NCBI GenBank assembly: GCA_948567375.1 | Contig: OX419755.1 | Location: forward strand, 54,937,001-55,001,000 | Length of the DNA stretch: 64,000 bases | Direction: 5' to 3' | From: Lunularia cruciata | Lineage: Eukaryota; Streptophyta; Marchantiopsida; Lunulariales; Lunulariaceae | Part shown: piece by piece, positions 54,840-64,000 of the stretch | How positions within the stretch are numbered: the stretch's first letter is position 1 | Layout of the letters: each line of letters begins with the position of its first letter | The notes under the pieces: model-generated | What the model was told of the DNA's origin: nothing | Databases searched by the model: none | What the model saw: the letters and a program-made list of their open reading frames with translations, nothing else | Program-made: the position numbers and the translations under genes

Positions 54840-56037
54840 AGAGGGGGGTAGTGTTGTTAGAGAAAGAGAGAAGGCACCCTGTCCCTCACTACCAATCTCT
54901 AGAATTGTGGCTTCTTCTTGCGTCTGTAACTTGTAAGTAAAAGTGGAGGAGCACAGTTGCTCCAACTCTTTTGGTGCAGAAGTCACCAGCTCCCTCAACG
55001 CACGAGCATTTGAGAAGGGTGACGAACGACCCAAGAGGAGGAGAAACAGAACAACAACAACAACAACAACAACAAACCAACAGAAGAGGAGCCGAGAAGG
55101 AGAACTAGTACTGAACGTCAATCAATCGGTCGGTCAGTGTGAGGAGGAGCAGCACGACGACGACGAAGAGTGTGAAGGAGCTACGGTGCTCTATAGACGA
55201 CGGAATTTAGCGGGGAAACATAACGGCTTTGATTTTATTTTTTGCTGGAGGGAGTAGTGAAGCAGTGGTGTAGGGAGGACAAAGGCTGGCGAATGGCGTC
55301 TCATGAGATTTGTAGAGTTGACGCGTATCGATCTGACATAATGTGGCGATTCTTTTGTTACTTGGTGTGAATGATGTTGAGACACTGCGGCGACGGCCTT
55401 GCGTGGGCTCCTCTGTGAGTCAACTCTCCCTCAAACCATTCATACCACAAGAGCTAGATCGAATTACAACCATTTCCGTTCTAATGTGAATTTCTTATGT
55501 TTGTTGGCGAATTCAAGCACTGAAGCTTCGAGCTAAGGCCAATTCCAGTTTTTAACACTTCTCCTCTGCGTGTCTAGGTCCAAACAACTCTCGCATGCGC
55601 GCCAGCGCAATTTCGGTACTTCTGAATTGGCAGCTTTTTTCGCGTGATCGATTAGTATAGCATCGGCATTAGTGTGTGGTAAGTGACTTTTGTGTCCCTC
55701 TTTAGTATAGTAGTTCCTGTTCTGATGCAGAAGTTTTACTAGCAACTGCTGTAGTTGTCCATCCAACTTTGACTTTGAGATGACCAAGAGAGAGCAAGAG
55801 TGTGTAGACCATGTGGCCATGCTTTCGACCATGTGGCCTATTTTACTCGTGATCTCGTGATTTGACGTCTACAAGGTTTGTTCTTACATTCTTGTTCACT
55901 GATCTCTTGCTATCTACCCATCTATCTATCTAACTCCTTGAATATTGCGCAGACGAACTGCAAAACTTCAGTACTCACAGGTATATCTTGTCACAGTCCG
56001 AACTGCTGACATTGAGCGTCACTGAAGAGATCTCAAA
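54840..56037 (+). promoter_or_regulatory. Probable upstream region and 5' leader of the TRM gene
   Basis: The region has a GA-rich stretch (54840-54875), a (CAA)n run (55051-55075), GAC/GAG-rich DNA and several short upstream frames. The longest, 104 codons at 54943-55257, encodes Thr/Gln/Arg low-complexity sequence. These are common traits of long plant 5' leaders. I cannot place the transcription start or say whether a leader intron exists. The true start codon at 56038 has an in-frame TGA at 56023, so the leader does not extend the protein unless spliced. Confidence 0.45.
55051..55075. repeat. (CAA)n microsatellite
   Basis: Eight units of ACA in the probable leader of the TRM gene. Confidence 0.9.
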
Positions 56038-59000
56038 ATGCCACGGGGTGAGGTCGCTAGACAGATTAGTCTGTACGCAGACAATGCCCCGCCCGGTTGT
56101 ATGGGAGGCATGCTGCATATGTTTGATTGGAACAGTGCTCTTCTCGGGAAAAAGCTTCTTACGGATTCAGAGTTCACTGATGGTATGTAGGTCAAGGACA
56201 CTATAACCTTTCGAAAGCATTGTTTCGTCACGCTCGTTAAGCATTGTCGTCTATTCCAGCGTTTAGATCTTCACCTTTCTTATCATGTTGTTCGACAGGA
56301 CTTGAAGCTCCGAGGAACAGTCTTGACACGATCTCGGGGGGCGCGGGTGGAAGCGCAAACACTGAAACGCCCAAAAGTAGTTCCGTAAAGAAGGAGGATA
56401 TTATGGTAAGTAAATTGTCTTCTTCTACAATCCGTGACATTTCAGTTCAAGTGTGGCAAGTGCCATTATGATTCGCTTACATCTGCTGTCCCGGTACGAG
56501 CATGTCTAAACTTCCTCGTCGTATGACTGCAGTTTTCTTACAAACTCGGGAACAAAGCGGGCACAGTAGTTCCACCGCCAGTCACCAGGGATCCTCCACG
56601 AGATCCACCGAGAGACTCATTCTCATTGGACCCAAATGAGAAAAGACGTCGAAGTACCAGCGTGGTCGCACGTCTCATGGGACTGGATCCACTCCCGGAT
56701 GCAGTCCCGTCCACGCCTACTTTACATCATCAGCAAACACCGCAGACACCACCAACAACAACAACAACAACAAATCATCCGAAATTTTCGAGGGAGAAAC
56801 TGTTGATAGCGCAGAGATTATTGAAAGATGTGAAGGACGTGAAGGACGTGAAGGATTTGAGAGAAGTGAAAGCAGCAGCAGTGCCGGATTCGACGACATC
56901 AGTGCGGGAGCTGAAAGTAGTCCCGACGGCTGAACAACAAGTGGGGAGGCACCTCATGAGGACCCAACAGCGTGGTGCTGAAATTGACCAGTTCTCAGAG
57001 AGAGAAGAGGATTTCGAGCAGATTACCTTCCGGGAGCATCCCCAGGAGAAGCAACTGCAGGAGTTTAAGAAGCAGTTTGCAACCAAATTAGCTATTCAGA
57101 GCCATGAAAATCGCCAGAGGCGTCAGTCGGAGTCTTTCAACCGCGAGGTCGAAGTGAAGCGAATCATGGTGCAGGAGAAGATGAACGAGGCCAAAGCAGT
57201 TCTAGCCCGAGGAGAGAAAAATGACCCGAAGCGGTTGGCAGCTGCGCTGGACAAGCTCAACAAATCGAGAGAGTTTCAAGAGGTCTTGGAAGTGCTGCAG
57301 TCGAACAAGGAATTCTTTCTCAAATTTCTGCAAGAGCCAAATGCGATCTTGTTTGACAAGCATCTCCAAGAGCCCCTGGCCGAGGAGAACATGTACAGTA
57401 CACCACCTCAACCTGTAGACGTTCTGAAGAAGCCCAAGCCAGAGTCCAAACCAAAAGACTCTACCGAGAAGAAGAGCAAAGGTGGCATTAGTCCAAGTTC
57501 GTTTGCAAGGCGTTTCATGGAGTCGCGAAGACACCATGAGCCTAAGCAGAAGAAGTCGTCGAAGTCTCGGACTGAGGAGGACACAGCTCCTCCCTCGACA
57601 TCTTCCTCGACAACAACAATCTCCTCACTGATGCCACCACGAATGCGGGACTCCAAAGCTCCATCTGCAGAGAGGGAGCTGACTGTCCGCACCGCTCATG
57701 AGCACATTAAGCAGCAAACTTCCTCTGTCGACAGCTACACTAGTAAGAAGGAAACATATTCTCCTGGGAAGATTGTTCTACTGAGACCAGGTTCTGACCA
57801 GAGTACTGAAATCAGTAGCCCTGCCTCTGTCCCGAGCTATTCTCCGAGACACTTTCGGTTAGCGAAGGAGGTCAAAGATTTGAGAGGTTATCCAGGGGAG
57901 CAGCATCAACATCACTACCGGGAGTCTAGAGGTTCTTCGAGGGAGAAAAGCAGGCACAGCGTTGATTGCTGGGAGAATTATGCAAGTGAAGAAGCAGCAA
58001 GACAAGCTAAGGAAAGTGCCAGGCATCGAGCGAAGGAGAGGGAGAGGTCGAAAGAGTCGAGGGATATTGCACGGGATATCATTCGTGAGGCGAGGGCAGG
58101 TATTGTGAGGGAGCTAGGCAGAGGTGAGATGCCTTCGCGTGCAGGTGAGGTATCACTAACTCGAAGTGGTAGCACCGGTAGAAGAATCACTCTTCTAAGA
58201 ATGGCACCTGATAGTGGAGAAGTTACTGGGAGTAGCGACGGGGAGGGCACTCCGTTTAGTTTGCTAGCCCGAGACTACAACCACCATAGATCAGGGTCAG
58301 CAACTGGTCTCTCCAGCCCTGGGAGTGCTCGCACTGTGCGTTCCCAAGACTCGAGCACGCCCTTCACGAACAGTAAGCTGGCACGAGAAAGAGCAGCAGC
58401 TGATAGGGAGAAGGAAGCTGCATTGCTCGCTGTGCAATTGGAAGAGCAGCAGCATAATTTGCAGAAGGGACTCTCCACTCCGAGAAAGTCATCCTCTTCA
58501 GCTCCACAGGATCCCACTCGATCTAGCTCACCTCGGCGGAGTTCTTCGCAGATGTCTTCCAAGGTTCTGAGGAAAGCCATCGTGGGTTCGCTGCTGGAGA
58601 CTCAATCGCTTTCGGATGCCAGGCAACATCATGCAGCAGAATCTTACCACAAGCGTAGCAACGAGAAAATGTTGCTACCGAAGTTGCTCCTGAAAGGAGA
58701 AAGAGTGGTGAGTAACATTCCCAGCGAAGATGAGGTTTCCGTCAATTCCCCCAGGACTTTGCAAAGGTGTAGATCCGTGCCCAACGCTGCTCTTTTGAGG
58801 GAGAAACTCCGAACGGAGCTGCAACCAGCAGAAACCACTACTACTTCTGCTAGATCAAGTAGTCTCTTGAACCATCAGCGTTCACACGAACGAGTGGTTG
58901 TTCCGGAGACTCCTCCTACGACCGTCGTGCAGCATCATACCCCAGGTAGGCAGTTCACTGACTCGTACAAGAGGGGAGTCGAAGCTGTTGGAAGTCTTTT

Positions 59001-60791
59001 TGCCAGAGCCAAGAGCAAAGAGAGGAACAAAATCTTTGTGAGGAGCAGAAAGAAGTCCCACTCAGATGATCTCAGTAGCCACGAAACTTCACAACATTCA
59101 GTGGCTACGACTGAGGACGTCCATCATCCGTATGACGGGAGCGACATTGCCAGTCCGCTTGAGTGGAGTGGTCGACTCAATCTACCTTGTTCTAATGATG
59201 ACTCCGAAGCTGAAGCCAGTGAGATGGCGGACGTGAAGAGAATCTCCATATGCAGCGACTCAGCAAGCTACGAACAGCCAGCAGTGACTTCACTGCGACC
59301 TGTGGTCGAGCAAGACTTGATACAAGCGCTTTCAATGTTGACACCTCGTGGACAAGTTCGCGTGAACGTGGATATGGCAACCGATCAGTGTTGCACAAGT
59401 CCTGCCACCGAACATTGCAACAGTCCGATGGCAGCTGACCTGAGGTGCCGAAGTCCGACGACTACAATCGTCACCGATGTTTTGGAGGTCAGTTCGACTG
59501 TACGACTATTTTGCCAGTTTCAGTGTGGAGTGTAGACATGCTGAAATCATCCACTTGCGTTATTTAGCAATGCAGTTAAGGCTCACATCAAAGTGTTTGT
59601 TTGGCCCTCATCCAGGTTCCAGTCGTGGAGCATACGCCAAGAACCTCCAAATTTCGTTCGATAGCAACAGAAGATTCAAGAAACGACGAGGACGCTCTTG
59701 AAGCATGCGCTGACAAAGGTGGCCAGCCCAGCCCAATTTCGGTGCTGGACTCTCCTTTTGAGGAGATAGAGAGTCCGAGCCCTCAGGACTTCAAGGAAGT
59801 CACCTCGGATTTGCAAGGTGAATAAACTGTTCGAATTCAGGGTTTGCAAGCGTTTTGTCCGAATATTTTTCTCGTCATTTAGAAAGGAGAAATTGGATAC
59901 TCAACAAGATTTCTTGGTGCAGAATTGCGTCTACGCCTGCGTCTTCTCAAGTTGGATGGAAGCGACAGGCCACGACCCAGTCTGGACAGCACGCATGAGA
60001 GTGACGTTGAAACAACATCATCATCTCAAGTGGCGCAATGCCAGGAGTTCGTTTACCGGGAAGTGGAAAATTCGGCGGAGTCTACCGACGAGTTACAGTC
60101 GAAACCAGAGACGCCAAAACTCTCCTCCGTTGTTGAAGTGAGCCACGTGACTACGGAAGCAATCAACCAGGATCGAGCTCTTTTGGAGAGCATAGATCTA
60201 GAAGGGTTTCCGTATCCTGAAGGCAGGAAAGAGGATTTGGTTTACGTTCGGGACCTTCTGGTGGCTTCCGAATTCGTTCAGAGTGCTTCCAAAGTGTTTA
60301 CAAGATGGCACTCCCCAAGTCAGCCCCTGGACCCCATTTTATTCGAAAATTTGGAGGATTATTACAACGGTAGTCAGCCCCAATTTGTTATGAAAGATGG
60401 GCACATCAAGAGCAATCCCGGAGCGAATGCAGAATTCGTGGTGAAGCTAGATCACCGCCTGCTATTCGACGCCGTGAACGATGTGCTTTTGAAGAAACTG
60501 GGTCCTTATATGACCTTCCATCCCTGGGTGCAACCCAGCAAGCCTCTTCTGCTACGCCCCATGCCCTCCGGCCGCCAGCTCGTTATGGAGACTTGGATGG
60601 AGCTGTGCTCTTCCTTCCCATCCTGCGTTTCTGATGCCTCCAACAGCTTGCTGGAGAGAGACCTCAGCAAAAGCATGGACTGGATGTGTCACCGCGAGAA
60701 TATGGAGCAGATCGGGCTGGAGCTCGAGAGAGCAATCTTCAACGACTTGATTGACGAGACTGTTCTCTCACTCCGTAAACTCAGCTACTGA
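56038..60791 (+). CDS. TRM / LONGIFOLIA-family protein (TON1-recruiting motif, DUF4378), 5 exons
   Basis: Predicted exons are 56038-56182, 56299-56405, 56533-59487, 59616-59817 and 59923-60791. All introns are GT-AG (105-127 bp) and all phases agree, giving 4278 nt, or 1425 residues plus stop. The ATG has an in-frame TGA 15 bp upstream. Exons 1, 2 and 4, and the part of exon 3 before the TTG at 56626, fit the frame only when spliced. Family motifs appear in order: GCMGGMLHMFDW at residues 20-31, PRDSFSLD near 110-117, VVARLMGLDPLP at 128-139, QPSPISVLDSPF at 1106-1117, and a C-terminal DUF4378 region at about 1241-1420 (YVRDLLVASEF to IFNDLIDETVLSL). Between them lies a long, charged, Ser/Arg-rich, probably disordered stretch with coiled-coil-like KE segments. 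Known TRM proteins bind microtubules and recruit TON1 and PP2A to set cortical array order, division plane and cell elongation. The C-terminal motif binds TON1. Which subclass this is (LNG1/2-like or other) I cannot say. The protein is longer than most Arabidopsis members. No frameshift is seen. Confidence 0.92.
56756..56774 (+). repeat. In-frame ACA run coding poly-Thr
   Basis: A trinucleotide run in exon 3 encodes TTTTTT just after the VARLMGL motif. It is the same repeat type as in the leader and is probably variable in length. Confidence 0.85.
56824..56855 (+). repeat. In-frame 9-bp tandem repeat coding KDV
   Basis: GTGAAGGAC-type units give KDVKDVKDVKD within exon 3. It looks like slippage expansion in a disordered part of the TRM protein. 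Confidence 0.85.
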
Positions 60792-60853
60792 AGACAGGCG
60801 GATTTCAACTTAACGAAACTAATCTCACCACACTGCACTGGACACTTTCAACT

Positions 60854-61520
60854 TCACACTTCGTCGCACTCATTTGACAACTCCTTCAAATGTTTGTTAG
60901 TAACTTCACAATTTAGCGATCCTTTCTCTCCTTCTGACATGATCATATCTGTACAGTCTAAAAGGTCCTCACATCGCCCACAATTTTTCTGGATGTACTG
61001 ATAATCAGGATGCGTCAGAATCAAGCCGCTAACTTTCCTCGTCTTCTTCTTGGGACCTAAACACTCTCGTCTGGGCTGTCCGACAATCAATTACTGCTTC
61101 TTCAGCTCCATCGATCCTGGGTTGTACATTGTCACGAAGAAGTCCATCTTGTTCTTCCCAAGTTTGGGCTACAGCATTTCCTCCAGATGCCAGAAGGTGC
61201 CCTCTGGATGTACACACAGTTGTCAACAAGCAAGGAACACACAAACTGTGGTTTCTTACTGGAGTTTTACGCATCCAGATGCACACATAGCTGACTGCCA
61301 GCTTTATCTTGTTTTCTGGAGGGCCTCAATGACGCTCTCATGAGCAGGAGGAGGATAAGAATCTGCCGTCACTGCTTATTTCCTGCAAGTCTCTGGATTA
61401 GTTGTTGAGGGCGACTCATCAACTCCAGACAAACTTGTTTGCAGAATTCTGGATTGTCTATAATCTTCACGCACTCCAGAAGCAGTCAACCAGCTCCATA
61501 GAGCTCTGGATGAATGTCTT
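60854..61520 (-). pseudogene. Coding-like minus-strand stretch after the TRM gene, unidentified
   Basis: Several minus-strand pieces in different frames look like protein. Near 61490-61370 one reads LLECVKIIDNPEFCKQV and MSRPQQLIQRLAGNK; after a frame change it continues AVTADSYPPPAHESVIEAL near 61350-61300. An 85-codon frame covers 61286-61029. The last 78-codon frame (61090 to 60854) contains a basic PKKKTRKV, a hydrophobic SGLILTHPDYQYI and a CGRCEDLLDC cysteine pair. No single exon model joins them without stops. It may be a broken gene, a multi-exon gene end whose junctions I cannot place, or the TRM 3' UTR read backwards by chance. Its stop would lie 62 bp from the TRM stop, tail to tail. 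Confidence 0.3.
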
Positions 61521-64000
61521 GAAGTCAAACGGGAGACGAAGAGGCACTAGAGAAGTGCGAAGTAATCTAAACCGTCGACATGCGGCCGTTTTGAGTCAGC
61601 TAGAACCCCGTCGGTATGTTGAATACCGGGTAGTATTGCATAGTATTGCAGCTCATCTGGATATCACCACAATACGATGTTTCTTCTCCTCGTTAGCGAG
61701 TAATTAAAATACTGTTATGTAGATTCATTTTTTATCTCCACATATTATCAAAGCAATACAGACGTAGTCTTAGAACCATTGACGAAGAACACTGTGAAGA
61801 GCACCACTCGATGCTCATCTGCTGTACAAGATCGAGCTGTAATAGATGTGATTCTTTGCCATCAGATCCTTGTTCTTGTGGTATAAATTCGATCCTTTTG
61901 ACTTCCACAATTACGATCGCGTGGACTCAGTTTCCGAATCAACTTGAATCTTTGTGAAGTGTTATGCCACTGTGTTCTCCTGGGGGTCCCCCAGGAGAAC
62001 ACATAACCATCCCATGCCATTCCAAATACAGAGTTCCAGGTAGTCGTCCTCAGATTGGGCACTAAGTCCTCCTCAAGATCCCCTAATAGACTCTATAACC
62101 CGAACTCAACTATCTAATTATCATCAACTTCCAAGCGTCGGTACTCTCGGCGTTGCCCTAATCATGTTCTCACCAGTGCCCTAAGGATTTGCATGCACGC
62201 TTTTTGGAGGAAATCCAGTTCCAGCGAATACTACCTAAAATCTTCTTGCCCCGAATGCCATATGCTTCCCCTTGCTTGTTCCCTTTGCTTGAAGCTTGGC
62301 GCATACTTGGTCAAATCTCTGACTGTTGACGAAATTCCGTACAGGTTTACTGATGCCGTCTCATTTTTTAAGCTCGATATCTTGCCGTGATTGCATCGTG
62401 CTCGTACTCTGTATTCTCCAGTATTGTTTCCAATGCTTGTAAATCTGGGACAGCTGACCAAGTATGCTTGCTCGTGGTTACAGACGTTGTAGTGCACATA
62501 AGAGATGATGACCACTGTCGAGGCCTACTTAAACCACCACACCTATTCCTTTTCGTGACATATATTTGTTGTCTTAGTCACGATTCATCTACCGATTCCA
62601 CCGCGTTTCAACTACCGGGCTCGTACGCTGTTTCATGACCTTTTTATACATGTTCGTTAAGAAGCAAAGACGCACTGATCTCGAGAATTACGCCTGTGTT
62701 TTGTTCAGGGGACTATAATTTCCTTAAGCAATGTGCCTTTCCTGAACCTTTCCCCACAACGTCGGGAAAGTCTTCCCGAAGCTACTCCGATTATGGAGAA
62801 CTGAAAGTACTGTAGGCATCAGCCACAGTATATGTCATGAACCCCACACAATCTCTGTAAAGTGCAACTCTTGGTACTTATTGTAAAAGTTCGAACGTTA
62901 ACCGGCCCTACACAAGAGACTGCGGGTTTCTATAAATGAGAGTATGATTAGCACTAATGTCAGCCATATGATTTGTTCGATCCTCACTCTCGTGTGCCTC
63001 GGAAAAGTGCTTGACTCTACAGAGAACTTACCACGGTAGACCAAATATTTTGCTTATTTCCAATCACAAGTCATTGCATCTTTCATCTTTCATCATGCAA
63101 GCCCTTTCAACCTGCAATTTAGCCTCAGTGTCAACTTGAAACTTCTCGGCTCTAACTTTAAAGGCGGCTCCATGTTTCGACTTTCATTGTTTTTGCTCCT
63201 TGTTTGTAAGGATGCAGGATGGATGCAGATCACAAGTTAAAAGAAAATGAAGATAAAGCTTGGTCGTAAGCCGCAATAGAGATAAAAGTTACACGACGAC
63301 TAGATTACAGAAAGACCTTGAAACGAATGTTGCTCATCTGAGTTCTTCCTCTCTCACAAGCCTGAAGCCTGGTAAGATCAGGTCAACTACGGTACAGCAT
63401 CTTGCAGGGCAGGCACAGACGTTACGGTACCATGCAGGGAATCGGTGTTGAAGAAATTGATCCGTCTTTAAGGCAGCAAGGGAGGACAGGAATGCAACGG
63501 TAGAAACTGCTGCAATGATCATGGTGAAAGTTTCTATATGCTGGCGGTCCAAGAAAGTGAAAGAGACTTGACCATCATGACTATGGTTTGATCTAACTGT
63601 ACTTTCCAAAGGTTGACGTTTTGTGCATGAATTTCTCCTTTCTGGCGTTTTGCTTTCCCTGAGGGTATCTGGTCTGCTGGTCGGATAGAATGAATGCCGA
63701 GAAAGCTAGAAATGTGTAGACCCATGTGGATGCCTTGTCTGATCAATCATCTGCGAGGGGAGGCGAGGTGAATTAGAGTGTGAAACGAGACTGCATTTAA
63801 TAAAGAGAAGAACTCCATCATCCATGTCTCGTCTGTCAAATATTCAGAGATGACAGACGTACTAAATGCAGTTCCGCTCGATCGTCCACAAATTTCCATC
63901 CGCATCCTTCACTTCAACACTGAAGACTCCGAATGAATGATTGTGTATGTACTACAATGAACAGTTATCGTCAGTGAAAAGATATGGAGGGCCCGATGAA
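61521..64000. other. Intergenic DNA, no gene recognised
   Basis: Open frames of up to 94 codons occur on both strands and overlap each other. None resembles a known protein. The only clear structure is the perfect hairpin at 61971-62003. Confidence 0.5.
61971..62003. repeat. 33-nt perfect hairpin, 16-bp stem
   Basis: TGTGTTCTCCTGGGGG and CCCCCAGGAGAACACA around a single T. After a 5-nt bulge on the left arm the pairing resumes with GTTATG against CATAAC. Confidence 0.95.

Noticed and set aside
54943-55257. 104-codon plus-strand frame as an independent gene
   Set aside because: It is mostly low-complexity sequence from the CAA and GAC/GAG runs and fits better as an upstream frame in the TRM leader.
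56717-58838. Several minus-strand and alternative-frame open frames of 60-111 codons inside the TRM gene
   Set aside because: They mirror the strongly biased Ser/Arg/Glu codons of the plus-strand exon and have no independent motifs.
59477-59535. Continuation of the large TRM open frame past 59487 to the stop at 59533-59535
   Set aside because: The tail after VTDVLE is unlike the family. A GT donor at 59488 and AG acceptor before 59616 restore the QPSPISVLDSPF motif in phase.
1-64000. tRNA, rRNA, CRISPR array or bacterial operon
   Set aside because: I saw no tRNA-like pair of internal boxes with a cloverleaf, no rRNA core sequence, no evenly spaced direct repeats, and no bacterial-style gene packing.

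Overview
This is nuclear plant DNA and mostly non-coding. The one intact gene I can support is a five-exon TRM/LONGIFOLIA-family gene at 56038-60791 (+), with short GT-AG introns. Telomere-type CCCTAAA arrays sit at 29221 and 36331, and a plant-type leucine-rich-repeat receptor relic lies on the left. The divergent TRM protein with short introns, and the sparse genes among small repeats, make an early-diverging land plant such as a liverwort, moss or lycophyte my best guess. I cannot name a species. No bacterial or organellar gene order is present.

Layout. (1) 1 to about 24,000 is very AT-rich. It holds a badly decayed LRR receptor pseudogene on the minus strand (about 8090-11930), small tandem duplications, diverged dispersed repeats, a TTTAAC-like microsatellite and a 72-nt near-palindrome at 19231-19302. 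(2) 24,000-54,000 is gene-poor, with base composition becoming more balanced after about 26 kb. It carries at least eleven copies or fragments of one short repeat family (unit about 90-108 bp, marked by a GGGGCTTAGCCCC palindrome at one end and GGTCGCC at the other), two interstitial telomere-repeat stretches and an unusual number of short perfect or near-perfect hairpins. It also has a 35.6-36.1 kb stretch whose minus strand looks like decayed protein-coding sequence. (3) 54,000-60,800 holds the TRM gene and its probable GA-rich, CAA-repeat leader. (4) 60,800-64,000 has no clear gene, but the minus strand directly after the TRM stop reads in several frames like broken coding sequence.

The genes do not form a pathway. 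The TRM protein would act at cortical microtubules with TON1 and PP2A. The LRR relic is a dead receptor with no detectable kinase. The repeat family occurs in both the AT-rich left part and the right part, so the window is probably one genome and not a chimaeric assembly. I found no convincing new biological system. The items most worth a second look are the repeat family with its 13-bp flanking duplication, the hairpin set, and the two unexplained coding-like minus-strand stretches.
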